The translations under genes were made by a program, and so were the position numbers. A DNA stretch of 64,000 nucleotides, from the NCBI GenBank assembly GCA_902596775.1, contig CACJVE010000004.1:24587-88586 (forward strand). Direction: 5' to 3'. Numbering within the stretch: the first letter of the stretch is position 1; each line of letters opens with the position of its first letter. The DNA is from an uncultured SAR92 cluster bacterium. GTDB lineage: Bacteria > Pseudomonadota > Gammaproteobacteria > Pseudomonadales > Porticoccaceae. Positions 28,687-38,161 of this stretch are shown here, piece after piece. The notes under the pieces were generated by a model that saw only the letters and a program-made list of their open reading frames with translations, did no database searches and was not told where the DNA came from.

Positions 28687-28729
28687 TTGCAACGCTTTAA
28701 CTAAAGGTTTACATTTTGTGACGCTTTAA
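28687..28729. promoter_or_regulatory. direct-repeat operator candidate in the divergent galM/xylB control region
   Basis: Two copies of TTGYRACGCTTTAA occur: TTGCAACGCTTTAA at 28687-28700 and TTGTGACGCTTTAA at 28716-28729. They are 12/14 identical and 29 bases apart, close to three helical turns. Each has a central CG with weakly palindromic flanks, which is reminiscent of LacI-family operators. They are the only conspicuous repeat in the 95 bases that must hold promoters for both xylan operons. A possible -35 TTTACA lies between them. No regulator gene is in the locus, so a trans-encoded xylose repressor is inferred. Confidence 0.5.
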
Positions 28730-28758
28730 AAAATTATATCAATAAAGAGCTCATTATC

Positions 28759-30252
28759 GTGAAAATAGTACTAGGAATCGATCTTGGAACGCAAAGTTTA
28801 AAAACTGTGTGCTATGACTATGATTCAAAATCACTTATTCATGTGCATGCGTCGCCACTTGAAGTTGACCGAGATGAAAACGGGAAGGCGGAGCAGAGTG
28901 CTAAAGATTGGCTTATGGCTTTGAGAGAATGCACAAGAAATATACCGATAGAAATAAAAAATAACATTGAAGCCATTGGAGTTTCAGGTCAACAGCATGG
29001 ATTTGTTGCGTTAGATGAAAATGACGAGGTTCTGGTACCGGTTAAATTATGGTGTGACACCGCGACTCAAATGGAGGCAGACAGCTTAAATAATGAACTC
29101 GGTGGCATTGATAGAGTCATTTCAATAGCGGGCAATGCAATAATGACTGGTTACACTTGCCCAAAAATACTTTGGCTCAAAAATAATCGACCTGAAGAAT
29201 ATAACAAGCTGAATACAATTCTCCTTCCTCATGATTATATTAATTTTATAATGACGGGTGTGAAGTGCATGGAGCACGGCGATGCATCTGGAACTGGTTT
29301 TTTAAATATTAAAAAAAGAAGCTGGTCTATGGAGATCTTAAGCGCTTTAGATCCAGATAGAGATCTTTCAGTTTGTCTACCTCCCTTGGTAAGGCACGAT
29401 CATTTTATTGGAAGAACATCAAAACAATTTTCGATTGATTTTGATCTGCCAGAAGGAATACCCGTCTCTTGCGGTGGTGGAGATAACATGATGGGAGCAA
29501 TTGGAACTGGAAATTTAACAGATGGCAAATTAACTATGAGTTTAGGTACCTCAGGGACTCTCTACGCATACTCTAGTAAACCCATTATCGATCCAAAAGG
29601 CGCCATAGCTGGATTTTGCAGTTCCACAGATGGTTGGCTACCACTTTTATGTACCATGAATTGTACCGTTGCAACCGAGCTAATGCGCGATTTGGTTGGG
29701 AGATCGTTAGATGAATTTAATAATGATCTCAATTCGATCCCACCTGGCAGTGGTGGTTTATTAACAATTCCATTTTTTAATGGAGAGCGAACTCCGAACT
29801 TACCGAAAGGCAAAGCATCATTGATTGGATTAACATCTCAAAATTGTACGCCTGCATATGTTTTGAGATCAGCAGTTGAAGGCGCTACTTATGCACTTCG
29901 ATATGGATTAGATGAGCTAACTGCACTTGGATTAAGGGTAGACAAAATTATATTGACAGGCGGAGGCGCAAAAAGTCCTCAATGGCGCCAAATAGTGGCA
30001 GATATTTTTCACCTACCTATTCAAATACTGAAAATCGAAGAAGGAGCCTCATTTGGGGCCGCACTTCAGGCGCTGTGGGTATTAATTCGGGAAAAAGACA
30101 AAAACATAAAATTGGATAAAATTATAACTGACCACTTGGCAGTTGATGAGGAAAAATCAACTCTTCCGAATTTAGAGTGCAAAAACATCTACAAAAAGGG
30201 ATATAGTGATTATCAAAATGCAGTAAATCAAATTATACCGCTATTCAAATAA
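28759..30252 (+). CDS. xylB: xylulokinase
   Basis: XylB phosphorylates D-xylulose to xylulose-5-phosphate for the pentose phosphate pathway. The 497-residue FGGY kinase begins with a GTG and has the N-terminal phosphate loop [11 protein letters not shown]. The substrate motif is [12 protein letters not shown] near 74-85, the catalytic base is Asp242 in [12 protein letters not shown], and the adenosine motif is [14 protein letters not shown]. The immediate neighbour xylA fixes the pentulose identity. It is the first gene of the rightward operon, 11 bases upstream of xylA, and has only a weak GAG ribosome site. Confidence 0.96.
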   Translation: MKIVLGIDLGTQSLKTVCYDYDSKSLIHVHASPLEVDRDENGKAEQSAKDWLMALRECTRNIPIEIKNNIEAIGVSGQQHGFVALDENDEVLVPVKLWCDTATQMEADSLNNELGGIDRVISIAGNAIMTGYTCPKILWLKNNRPEEYNKLNTILLPHDYINFIMTGVKCMEHGDASGTGFLNIKKRSWSMEILSALDPDRDLSVCLPPLVRHDHFIGRTSKQFSIDFDLPEGIPVSCGGGDNMMGAIGTGNLTDGKLTMSLGTSGTLYAYSSKPIIDPKGAIAGFCSSTDGWLPLLCTMNCTVATELMRDLVGRSLDEFNNDLNSIPPGSGGLLTIPFFNGERTPNLPKGKASLIGLTSQNCTPAYVLRSAVEGATYALRYGLDELTALGLRVDKIILTGGGAKSPQWRQIVADIFHLPIQILKIEEGASFGAALQALWVLIREKDKNIKLDKIITDHLAVDEEKSTLPNLECKNIYKKGYSDYQNAVNQIIPLFK

Positions 30253-30263
30253 GGAAAAAGTAT

Positions 30264-31607
30264 ATGAGCAGTGACTATTTTGTTGGAAATCGTGAATATT
30301 TTCCGAATGTTAAAAAAGTAATTTTTGAGGGCAAAGATTCTGATAATCCTTTTGCATTCAAAGCATACAATGAGAGTAAAGTTATCGCTGGAAAAACGAT
30401 GCGAGAGCATCTTCGATTTGCAATATGCTACTGGCATTCGTTTTGTGCTGATGGAACAGATCCCTTTGGACCAGGAACACGAGTAAAACCATGGGATTCT
30501 AATCCAAAAGCTTTGAAAGCTGCAGAAGACAAAATGGATGCTGCTTTTGAATTATTCACTAAACTGAGTGTTCCCTACTACTGCTTCCATGATGTTGATA
30601 TGGCGCCCGAGGGAAACAGCTTCAGTGAGAGAGAGAAAAATCTCAATCATATGGTCAAACTTGCAAGTGATCATCAAAAGGCAACAGGTGTAAAATTGTT
30701 ATGGGGGACAGCCAACGTTTTTTCTAATCCAAGATATATGAATGGCGCATCAACAAATCCAAACTTTGATGTAGTTGCTCATGCAGGGGCACAAGTAAAA
30801 GCCGCTTTAGATGCAACTGTAGAGCTAGGCGGTGAAAATTATGTGTTTTGGGGTGGTAGAGAGGGATACGTCTACCAGTTCAACACCAATACAGCAAGAG
30901 AACTAGATCATTTAGCTCAATTTTTAAGAATGGCGCGAGATTATGGTCGATCAATTGGCTTCGAGGGAACTTACCTTATCGAACCAAAACCAATGGAACC
31001 AATGTATCACCAATATGATGTTGATGCACAGACGGTAATTGGGTTTTTGAGACATCATGAACTAGATAAGGATTTCAAAATAAATGTTGAGGCAAATCAT
31101 GCAACGCTTGCTGGTCACTCATTTGCGCATGAACTTCAAATGTGCACAGATGCGGGATTACTGGGTTCCATTGATGCGAATAGAGGAAATGCACAAAATG
31201 GTTGGGACACAGATCAATTCCCAACCGACCTAAATGATGCTGTTCAAGCAATGATGGTTGTCCTCGCTGATGGTGGATTTAAAAGTGGTGGACTTAACTT
31301 TGATGCGAAAGTGAGACGTGAGTCAACTACAGTGGATGACCTAGTTATGGCCCACATTGGAGGTATGGATACTTTCGCACGAGCATTGATAATTGCAGAC
31401 AATATACTAAGTAACTCGAGCATTCCCTCCAATAAAATACAACGATATAAAAGTTTTGACTCAGGAATGGGTGCTTCTTTTGAGAAGGGTGAACTCACAT
31501 TACAGCAGCTGAGAGATTATGCTGCGGAAGTGGGTGAACCGGATCAAATAAGTGGTAATCAAGAGCATCTAGAAAACATCATCAATGATTATATGTTTAG
31601 GAGCTAG
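30264..31607 (+). CDS. xylA: xylose isomerase
   Basis: XylA interconverts D-xylose and D-xylulose using two divalent metals. The 447-residue length matches the class II (E. coli/Thermotoga-like) family. The catalytic His109 and Asp112 lie in [12 protein letters not shown]. Metal ligands appear in [35 protein letters not shown] and [28 protein letters not shown] ribosome site precedes the ATG. It is cytosolic, between xylB and a sulfatase gene whose ribosome site overlaps the xylA 3' end. Confidence 0.97.
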   Translation: MSSDYFVGNREYFPNVKKVIFEGKDSDNPFAFKAYNESKVIAGKTMREHLRFAICYWHSFCADGTDPFGPGTRVKPWDSNPKALKAAEDKMDAAFELFTKLSVPYYCFHDVDMAPEGNSFSEREKNLNHMVKLASDHQKATGVKLLWGTANVFSNPRYMNGASTNPNFDVVAHAGAQVKAALDATVELGGENYVFWGGREGYVYQFNTNTARELDHLAQFLRMARDYGRSIGFEGTYLIEPKPMEPMYHQYDVDAQTVIGFLRHHELDKDFKINVEANHATLAGHSFAHELQMCTDAGLLGSIDANRGNAQNGWDTDQFPTDLNDAVQAMMVVLADGGFKSGGLNFDAKVRRESTTVDDLVMAHIGGMDTFARALIIADNILSNSSIPSNKIQRYKSFDSGMGASFEKGELTLQQLRDYAAEVGEPDQISGNQEHLENIINDYMFRS

Positions 31608-31609
31608 AC

Positions 31610-33145
31610 TTGTTTGCTAGCAATTCTGACGCAATTCCTACTTTTAAAGTCTTTTCTTTACTAATTTCTTTATTGATCTCATATCCCGCTTTCACGGGAC
31701 AGGATCAAAACAAGACTTATTCTGATGAGGATATCGTTTCAGGAATAAGGGCATCTCTAAAAAGCGTCATAGATAGTAAAAAAGATCATTATGATAGCCC
31801 ACCGAACGTAATTCTATTTTTAGCAGACGACACAAATTGGTTTGATATTGGTCCTTATGACAGACTCTATAAGTATACGCCAAAGAATGCGATTACTCCA
31901 AATATTGATAAACTTGCACGGGAGGGAATGATATTTACTTCTGCATTTACCTCGACTGCAATGTGCTCACCAACAAGACAGCAACTATATACTGGTATAT
32001 ATCCTGTCAAAAACGGCGCTTATCCCAACCATGGTGATGCGTATGCAGGAACAAAGAGCTTGGTCCATTACTTTAAAGACAGCGGTTATCAAGTCGCGTT
32101 AGCAGGAAAAGGACATATTGCGCCTCAATCAGTCTACCCGTTCAAAAAAATTGGCAAGGAGGCAAAAGATAATTCAGGAGAGTCCACATTTGGCATTGAA
32201 GCAGTCTCTGAATTTATCAGCGATAGTCATAACAAACCATATTTCCTTGTCATCGCAAGCCATAATACTCATGGTCCTTGGTCGAGAGGTGATAGGTCTA
32301 AATACAGTGCAAAAAATATCAATGTGCCCTCTTTTATGATTGATACACCGCAGTTTAGAAATGATCTTGTCAGGTATTATGCCGAGGTATCTGATTTGGA
32401 TAGAGAGGTTGGATTGGTTGAAAACGCCCTGGCGGCAAATGGTCAGAAAGATAATACCATTTTCATATTCACTAGTGAGCACGGCGCTGGTATGCCGTTT
32501 GCAAAGTTCACTACATATGACGCTGGGCTCAAAGTCGCTTTCATCATGCGATGGCCAAATAAAATAAACGCCGACACAAAAAGTGATGCTCTTATTCAGT
32601 ATGTGGATGTTGTGCCAACACTTTTGGAACTTGCAAACAAGCAAGCTCCTGAAAATATTGATGGTAAGAGCTTTAAAAAAGTAATCTTCAATCCAGATTT
32701 ACCTCATCGTGATTTAGTATATGGTGTGCACACAACCAGAAATATAAGAGGAGGATCGAACTATCCTATCCGATCCATTAGAGATAAAACTCACAAGCTA
32801 ATATTAAATCTTTTGCATGAAAGTAAATTTGAGAATTCAGGAACTAAAGGCATCAAATTAGGTAGAGGAATGCTTGGAGATTGGTACAAGGCTGGACAAG
32901 CAGGTAACGAGAGAGCACTTGAAAAAGTAGCAAGAGTAACAAAACGCCCAAAAATGGAGCTATACAACATTCAAAACGATCCCTTCGAGGAGTATAATCT
33001 CATTGATGAACCTGGGTCCGAGACAATTGTAGAGGCACTACTGCCAAGCTTAATTGCTTGGATGGACGATCAAGGAGATCTTGGGGTACAAACTGAATTG
33101 GAAGCATGTGATCATACTACTGCGAGCTATAAAACATGCCCCTGA
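31610..33145 (+). CDS. exported sulfatase (CxPxR type), TTG start
   Basis: This 511-residue formylglycine sulfatase has a signal peptide in residues 10-30 (VFSLLISLLISYPAFTG). The modified cysteine is Cys119 in MCSPTRQQLYTG. The first metal site is ILFLADDTNWFDIG, GKGHIAP holds the Lys/His pair, and FTSEHGAGMPFAKFTTYDAG is the C-terminal metal/substrate region. The pattern is nearest to heparan N-sulfatase-like enzymes. The TTG start at 31610 is supported by a perfect AGGAG six bases upstream and by the intact signal peptide, since no ATG occurs before residue 107. It follows xylA by two bases, so it is cotranscribed with the sugar-catabolic genes. Confidence 0.92.
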   Translation: MFASNSDAIPTFKVFSLLISLLISYPAFTGQDQNKTYSDEDIVSGIRASLKSVIDSKKDHYDSPPNVILFLADDTNWFDIGPYDRLYKYTPKNAITPNIDKLAREGMIFTSAFTSTAMCSPTRQQLYTGIYPVKNGAYPNHGDAYAGTKSLVHYFKDSGYQVALAGKGHIAPQSVYPFKKIGKEAKDNSGESTFGIEAVSEFISDSHNKPYFLVIASHNTHGPWSRGDRSKYSAKNINVPSFMIDTPQFRNDLVRYYAEVSDLDREVGLVENALAANGQKDNTIFIFTSEHGAGMPFAKFTTYDAGLKVAFIMRWPNKINADTKSDALIQYVDVVPTLLELANKQAPENIDGKSFKKVIFNPDLPHRDLVYGVHTTRNIRGGSNYPIRSIRDKTHKLILNLLHESKFENSGTKGIKLGRGMLGDWYKAGQAGNERALEKVARVTKRPKMELYNIQNDPFEEYNLIDEPGSETIVEALLPSLIAWMDDQGDLGVQTELEACDHTTASYKTCP

Positions 33146-33182
33146 GTAGGGATTACTATTAGTAACTAAACGGAATTCTTTT

Positions 33183-35192
33183 ATGAAAATCAAATGTCAT
33201 CTCGCTACATCAAGATGGGTAGCAAATTCATTTCTAACATGCATTTTACTCGCTGCTAGCGCAGCTCATGGTCAGACCTCCTGGAATTTTAATGGAACAA
33301 ATCATGACTGGGAGGCCTCTAACCACTCCACAGCAAAAGCTGGAGAATCGTTTGTAACTTATGAAATAGCTGGAAAATCACCCTATCCAAACTTTGGTAC
33401 GATTGGGGCTAGTATTAATGCTGATGACTTTAAATACATATCTATAAAAATTCAAAATTTATCGCCAAATGAGCGTCTCCAACTTGTATTAAATCGCAAT
33501 AGTGATCTGAAAACTCAGTACATACCATTTAACGGCCTATCCGGGAATGATACTGAGTTTAAAACCTATAAAATAAACCTAGGTAAGAATCGAGCATGGA
33601 AAGGTATAGTTGAGGACATTACTCTTCGATTTAGAAAAAATGCTGCCGATGGTGAAGGTGTCACGGCGGGCACTGTATTAATTGACCACATTGAATTTCT
33701 CCGTGAGGGGGAGAAAAGTTCAGAATCATCAAAAAATGCGCCAATAAGAGGTATCACTCAAGTTAGCGACAAGAAAAAACAGTTAAATTTCATTCATATA
33801 ATTATGGATGATTTGAGAACTGAGGGCTTGAAAGCCTATGACGATGATGAGGCAATTACACCAAATATCGATAGACTTGCAAGAGAAGGAGTGGTCTATA
33901 AAAAAGCTTTCGCTAACTTTCCTTCTTGTGGGGCTTCAAGAGCTAGTTTCCTAACAGGTTTAAGGCCAACTCCAACTCGTTTTACACGCTATGATGCTCG
34001 AATTGATGAGGATGCACCTGGAATTAGCACACTACCCCATTATCTCAAGGAGAATGGTTACATCACCGTATCTTTGGGCAAGATTATTCATAGAAGAGGC
34101 GATACTGATGATGCCTGGAGCATACCTCCCTGGGATGCGAAATATATGGAGGGCAACAGAAGCAGCTATATGAATTATTCAAAAGAAGAAAATGTAGAGG
34201 CGTATATTACAAGTTGCAAAAAACGAAACATATGCTCTCCAAGCGGAAGTGGTAAAGGTCCTGCTTATGAGTGGAATGACGTGCCCGACAATCAGTATAT
34301 AGATGGCAAAACCGCTATTGCTGCGATAGAAACTCTTGAACAGCTAAAGGCGGCAGATATGCCGTTTTATATTGCAGTCGGCTTCGTAAAGCCACATCTT
34401 CCTTTTGCCGCACCTCAAAAATATTGGGATCTATATGACCGAGATAAAATTGAATTCTCTCCAATTCCAGATAAGCCTAAAGATGCGCCAAATCAAGCAT
34501 GGCATCAATCTGGGGAATTGAGGGAGTGGTATGATGGTATTCCTGATGTCCCAAGCAGATGGGTAGATAATGTGCCTCCAGAGACAGCTAGAATCTTACG
34601 CCATGGTTATTATGCATCAACATCATATGCTGATGCTCAAATGGGGAAAGTCTTGGACGCTCTTGATAGGCTTGGTCTTAGCGATAATACCGTCGTTATT
34701 TTTACGGGTGATCATGGTTTTAGTTTAGGAGACCATACTCTTTGGAATAAACACTCGCTATTTACGCTTGCGACTCAATCGCCGTTGATCATCCGAAAGC
34801 CCGGTGGCGAGAAAAATAAATCTGTTCCTGGCGTTGTTGAGTATCTTGATATCTATCCAACAGTAACAGAACTCGCAAACCTTCCAACTCCAGATCATTT
34901 GGAGGGTGAATCTCTCGTTGAAACGCTTGAGGATGCAGATTCACTCACAAAACCCGCAGTATATACAAGATATCATGCTGGCGAGAACATCCATACCGAC
35001 AGATATTCTTACTCTGCTTGGTTTAGTGGAGGTCGAATCACTGAGCATATGCTTTATGATCATGAGAATGATCCACTAGAGACTGTAAATTTAGTCAGTG
35101 ATCCAGAATATAAGAGTGTAATGAGAGATTTGCAGAAAAGGCTAAAGGCGCATATTAAGCAAAGAGATAGAAGAGCTGCAAGGCTTCTCTAG
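33183..35192 (+). CDS. two-domain exported sulfatase: N-terminal beta-rich (CBM-like) module plus iduronate-2-sulfatase-like domain
   Basis: The 669-residue protein has a signal peptide ending in SAAHGQ (about 15-30). Residues ~31-175 form a beta-rich module resembling a galactose-binding-like/CBM fold (opening TSWNFNGTNHDWEASNH, closing GTVLIDHIEFL). A short Ser/Lys linker follows. The sulfatase domain starts at LNFIHIIMDDLRTEG near 201, with the modified Cys249 in CGASRASFLTG and FTGDHGFSLGDH as the second metal site. It is the paralogue of the 476-residue sulfatase at 20.9 kb (shared FVKPHLPF and KYWDLYD), which lacks the module. The basic C-terminus QRDRRAARLL recalls the 545-residue sulfatase. 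The module may hold the enzyme on the polymer. Confidence 0.9.
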   Translation: MKIKCHLATSRWVANSFLTCILLAASAAHGQTSWNFNGTNHDWEASNHSTAKAGESFVTYEIAGKSPYPNFGTIGASINADDFKYISIKIQNLSPNERLQLVLNRNSDLKTQYIPFNGLSGNDTEFKTYKINLGKNRAWKGIVEDITLRFRKNAADGEGVTAGTVLIDHIEFLREGEKSSESSKNAPIRGITQVSDKKKQLNFIHIIMDDLRTEGLKAYDDDEAITPNIDRLAREGVVYKKAFANFPSCGASRASFLTGLRPTPTRFTRYDARIDEDAPGISTLPHYLKENGYITVSLGKIIHRRGDTDDAWSIPPWDAKYMEGNRSSYMNYSKEENVEAYITSCKKRNICSPSGSGKGPAYEWNDVPDNQYIDGKTAIAAIETLEQLKAADMPFYIAVGFVKPHLPFAAPQKYWDLYDRDKIEFSPIPDKPKDAPNQAWHQSGELREWYDGIPDVPSRWVDNVPPETARILRHGYYASTSYADAQMGKVLDALDRLGLSDNTVVIFTGDHGFSLGDHTLWNKHSLFTLATQSPLIIRKPGGEKNKSVPGVVEYLDIYPTVTELANLPTPDHLEGESLVETLEDADSLTKPAVYTRYHAGENIHTDRYSYSAWFSGGRITEHMLYDHENDPLETVNLVSDPEYKSVMRDLQKRLKAHIKQRDRRAARLL

Positions 35193-35214
35193 GCCCAGAT
35201 AATAATTAGCTAAA

Positions 35215-36474
35215 GTGGAATTTCGTCTATATGTCTACATAATTGCCATATTTATCACTCTATCGGGTTTATCCTCGCAATCCTTTAGCGAAAAACGATT
35301 CTATCTTGATATGGATAACAATGAATCAGTAACGAATGAGATTGATGACTATCTAGAATTAGTCGATCAAGTAATTCCGCCCGCGAATAATTATAATCGA
35401 GCTTTGAGTTGGAATTACGCCGAATACATAATGGGCCTCGGACTAATTCACCTTCAGAGAGCAGATTCGCGCCTTATTGATGCGATGTTAATAGGATCTG
35501 ACCACCTTTTAAGCAAGAGAAATGATCATCTTGATGATCTAGAGCTTTTTATTGATGAAAAATCCTTGCCAGTATGGCCTGCACTTGAGAGACGATGGTC
35601 TCTCAACAACGAGCCTGTAGCTTTTACAAATCACTTAATGACCGCAAATATTTTACAACCAATTGCACTTACCGCACTTGTTCTGGCTAACTCTGAAAAC
35701 TCCGCATATCGAAAGAAATCAAGCTATTATCTTGAACAAGTAGAAAAAGTTTTGAATGAATATTCTTTTTCCAATTTATGGTTCGATGAGATTAACAAGT
35801 TGTTTATTCATGCGAACAGTTCTCGCATTTCTCAAATCAATGAGATTTCAGAGGAAAAAATTGGAAAACCGACCTCCTATAATAGAAATTTCATGATGGC
35901 CACCGTTCTCTATTTGGTTCTGGAAACTAAGAAAATCCACAAGGAAACTGATAATAATATTATTATTGATAGATACAAAAACACGATTTCTTCAATAATA
36001 AATAACTTTAAAAAAGATATTCAAATAATTGATTACGATAATAATAATAAATACTTATTATGGAATTTTGATAATAGCAAGACTTCGGATCAGGCTCAAA
36101 CAGAAGATATCTTTCATGGTGGTTTAGTCGCATTATCACTCATGATTCTTTTTGACGACAAGAACGATTACTTCAATATAAATCAATCATTCCTACATTC
36201 TCTAAGCAACACATATTTACTCGCATTACAAAAATCGCCGCCTGCTAAATTAGAATTTTTTGAATATATTGATGGAACTGGAGATAATCTATCTGAGCAA
36301 CGCCGAGTATCAAACTTATTTTGGTGTGAGCTCTCACTGGTTAATAAAGCAATTTGGGAAGAATCGTGTGGTGTGCAACTTGAAAATGAGGGAGTCTCTG
36401 TGAGAGATGGGTTCTTTTTAGCATCCGGTATTGCATTAAAAATTAAACTCGCGAGAATGATCAGTGACAATTGA
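35215..36474 (+). CDS. exported protein of unknown function in the xylan operon (possible alpha/alpha-toroid)
   Basis: I do not recognise the family. The 419-residue protein starts with GTG and a signal peptide (YVYIIAIFITLSGLSSQSFS, about 6-25), so it is exported. The mature part is predicted to be largely helical with repeated long amphipathic helices, and has aromatic patches such as SWNYAEYIMGLGLIHL and SLPVWPALERRWSLN. There is a motif TEDIFHGGLVALSLMILF in which E, D and H cluster. Such features recall (alpha/alpha)n-toroid glycosidases and polysaccharide lyases, but I see no known catalytic signature. The middle is Asn-rich (DYDNNNKYLLWNFDN). It lies between two sulfatase genes in one operon, 22 bases after the first, which ties it to sulfated-xylan breakdown. 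Confidence 0.72.
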   Translation: MEFRLYVYIIAIFITLSGLSSQSFSEKRFYLDMDNNESVTNEIDDYLELVDQVIPPANNYNRALSWNYAEYIMGLGLIHLQRADSRLIDAMLIGSDHLLSKRNDHLDDLELFIDEKSLPVWPALERRWSLNNEPVAFTNHLMTANILQPIALTALVLANSENSAYRKKSSYYLEQVEKVLNEYSFSNLWFDEINKLFIHANSSRISQINEISEEKIGKPTSYNRNFMMATVLYLVLETKKIHKETDNNIIIDRYKNTISSIINNFKKDIQIIDYDNNNKYLLWNFDNSKTSDQAQTEDIFHGGLVALSLMILFDDKNDYFNINQSFLHSLSNTYLLALQKSPPAKLEFFEYIDGTGDNLSEQRRVSNLFWCELSLVNKAIWEESCGVQLENEGVSVRDGFFLASGIALKIKLARMISDN

Positions 36475-36490
36475 TCTAGTACACAAGAAT

Positions 36491-38131
36491 ATGCAAAACA
36501 AAAGTATTCTAGCGCGTGCGCTCCTCCTCACTTGTATTTGCTCCGCCTTTGTTGCGTCTCAATCTTATTCCGAGCAACCTCGGCCTAATATATTATTAAT
36601 AATGGCTGAGGACATGAGCTCGAGAGTCGGTGTTTTCGGCGACGAAGTCGCCCAAACTCCTAATATCGATGCCCTAGCAAGAAAAGGCACAAAATATACT
36701 AATGTATATACGACTGCTGGTGTTTGCTCTCCCAGCCGTGCAGCTCAAATCCTTGGTGTTCATCAAATATCCACTGGAGCGCAGCATATGCGTACCAGAG
36801 CCTTTAAAGAATCATCGTATCGGTCTGTGCCTCCGTCTAATATAAAGGCTTATCCAGAAATTTTAAGAGCTAATGGGTACTTTACCTTTGTGGTGAATAA
36901 ATTGGACTATCAATTCAGTGATGTCTCTGTCAGATCGGGTCCTTTCACAATTTGGGACCACGAGAGCTCAAAAGTTGCTTGGGGAAAGCGTAGTAAAAAT
37001 CAGCCATTCTTTGGGTTTGTTACATTCTATGAAACACATGAGAGCAAACTGTTTCCTCGTTATGTGGAAAGAATCAAAACAAAAATGGAAAATTACTCAA
37101 AAACGAATACTGAGGACGTCATTGTTCCTCCTTATTACCCTGATAATGAAGTTATAAGAAATGACATTGCAAACCACTATAACAATATCTCTATTATGGA
37201 TGGCATGGTTGGTGATCTGTTGACACAACTGGAAGATGATGGCCTTGAGGAAAATACAATTGTTATATGGACTACTGATCATGGTGATGGTCTTCCGCGA
37301 GGTAAAAGAGAGCTTTATGATAGCGGAATTAAGGTACCATTAGTTGTTTACTGGCCGGAGAAATTTCGTGATCAATCGATGATTGAATCCACGGTAGACA
37401 AGCTTATCAGCTTTGTAGATATTGGGCCTAGTATCCTATCAATAGCTGGCATTGACATTCCCGACTATATGCATGGATCTCCTCAACTTGATGGCGATAA
37501 AGCGGATGAGAGAAATTTTATTTATGCATCAAAAGATCGCTTAGATGAGTTCGAGTTTAGAGAAAGAGCGATTCGAGATAAAAATTATAAGTACATTAAA
37601 AACTACATGCCGGGCCGGCCAGGAGCTACGCATCTCGCATACAGAGATCAAATGCTTCTAATGCAAAACCTTTGGGAAAATTATGAGTCTGGAAAATTAG
37701 ATGTGGCTCAAAGGCAATGGTTCAATAATCGTCCAGAGCACGAGCTTTACAACATCATAGAAGATCCTTATGAGACAAAAAACTTAGCTTATCTAGAAGA
37801 ATATAAAGAGCAATTAATTGAAATGCGAAGCGCTTTAGATAAACGGCTTGGTGAACTTGAAGATATGAGCGATGAATCAGAGATTCAAATGGCAAAAAGG
37901 TTTTGGCCAGGTGGAAAGCGCCCACTCACGTCACCTCCAAGTTTTAGTTTTGGTGAGCATGGAGAGGTAATTCTAGTGCCCTCCTCCCCAAATGACTCAA
38001 TTGGTTATCAATTGAATAAGGATCCTTGGCAGTTGTACCATGAGCCGCTATTAATAAGCTCAGGCGATAAGCTTAGAATTAAAGCAGTCAAGTACGGATG
38101 GGCAGAAAGTAGTGTCATTGAAGTGCCGTGA
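36491..38131 (+). CDS. exported sulfatase (CxPxR type) with C-terminal chitobiase-like/Fn3-like domain
   Basis: A signal peptide (ILARALLLTCICSAFVAS) supports the ATG at 36491, giving 546 residues. The ORF track starts 27 bases earlier at a GTG inside the previous gene, which is also possible. The modified cysteine is in VCSPSRAAQILGVHQ near residue 79. NILLIMAEDMSSRVG carries the first metal site, and TTDHGDGLPRGKRELYDSG the second. It is nearest to heparan N-sulfatase-like members. After the sulfatase fold, a ~75-residue C-terminal segment (SIGYQLNKDPWQLY, then RIKAVKYGWAESSVIEV) looks like the CHB_HEX_C/Fn3-type domain found at the ends of glycan enzymes. It is followed after 30 bases by a GH10 gene. 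Confidence 0.9.
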   Translation: MQNKSILARALLLTCICSAFVASQSYSEQPRPNILLIMAEDMSSRVGVFGDEVAQTPNIDALARKGTKYTNVYTTAGVCSPSRAAQILGVHQISTGAQHMRTRAFKESSYRSVPPSNIKAYPEILRANGYFTFVVNKLDYQFSDVSVRSGPFTIWDHESSKVAWGKRSKNQPFFGFVTFYETHESKLFPRYVERIKTKMENYSKTNTEDVIVPPYYPDNEVIRNDIANHYNNISIMDGMVGDLLTQLEDDGLEENTIVIWTTDHGDGLPRGKRELYDSGIKVPLVVYWPEKFRDQSMIESTVDKLISFVDIGPSILSIAGIDIPDYMHGSPQLDGDKADERNFIYASKDRLDEFEFRERAIRDKNYKYIKNYMPGRPGATHLAYRDQMLLMQNLWENYESGKLDVAQRQWFNNRPEHELYNIIEDPYETKNLAYLEEYKEQLIEMRSALDKRLGELEDMSDESEIQMAKRFWPGGKRPLTSPPSFSFGEHGEVILVPSSPNDSIGYQLNKDPWQLYHEPLLISSGDKLRIKAVKYGWAESSVIEVP

Positions 38132-38161
38132 ATTAAAATCATTTAGAATTGTCAAAATAGT

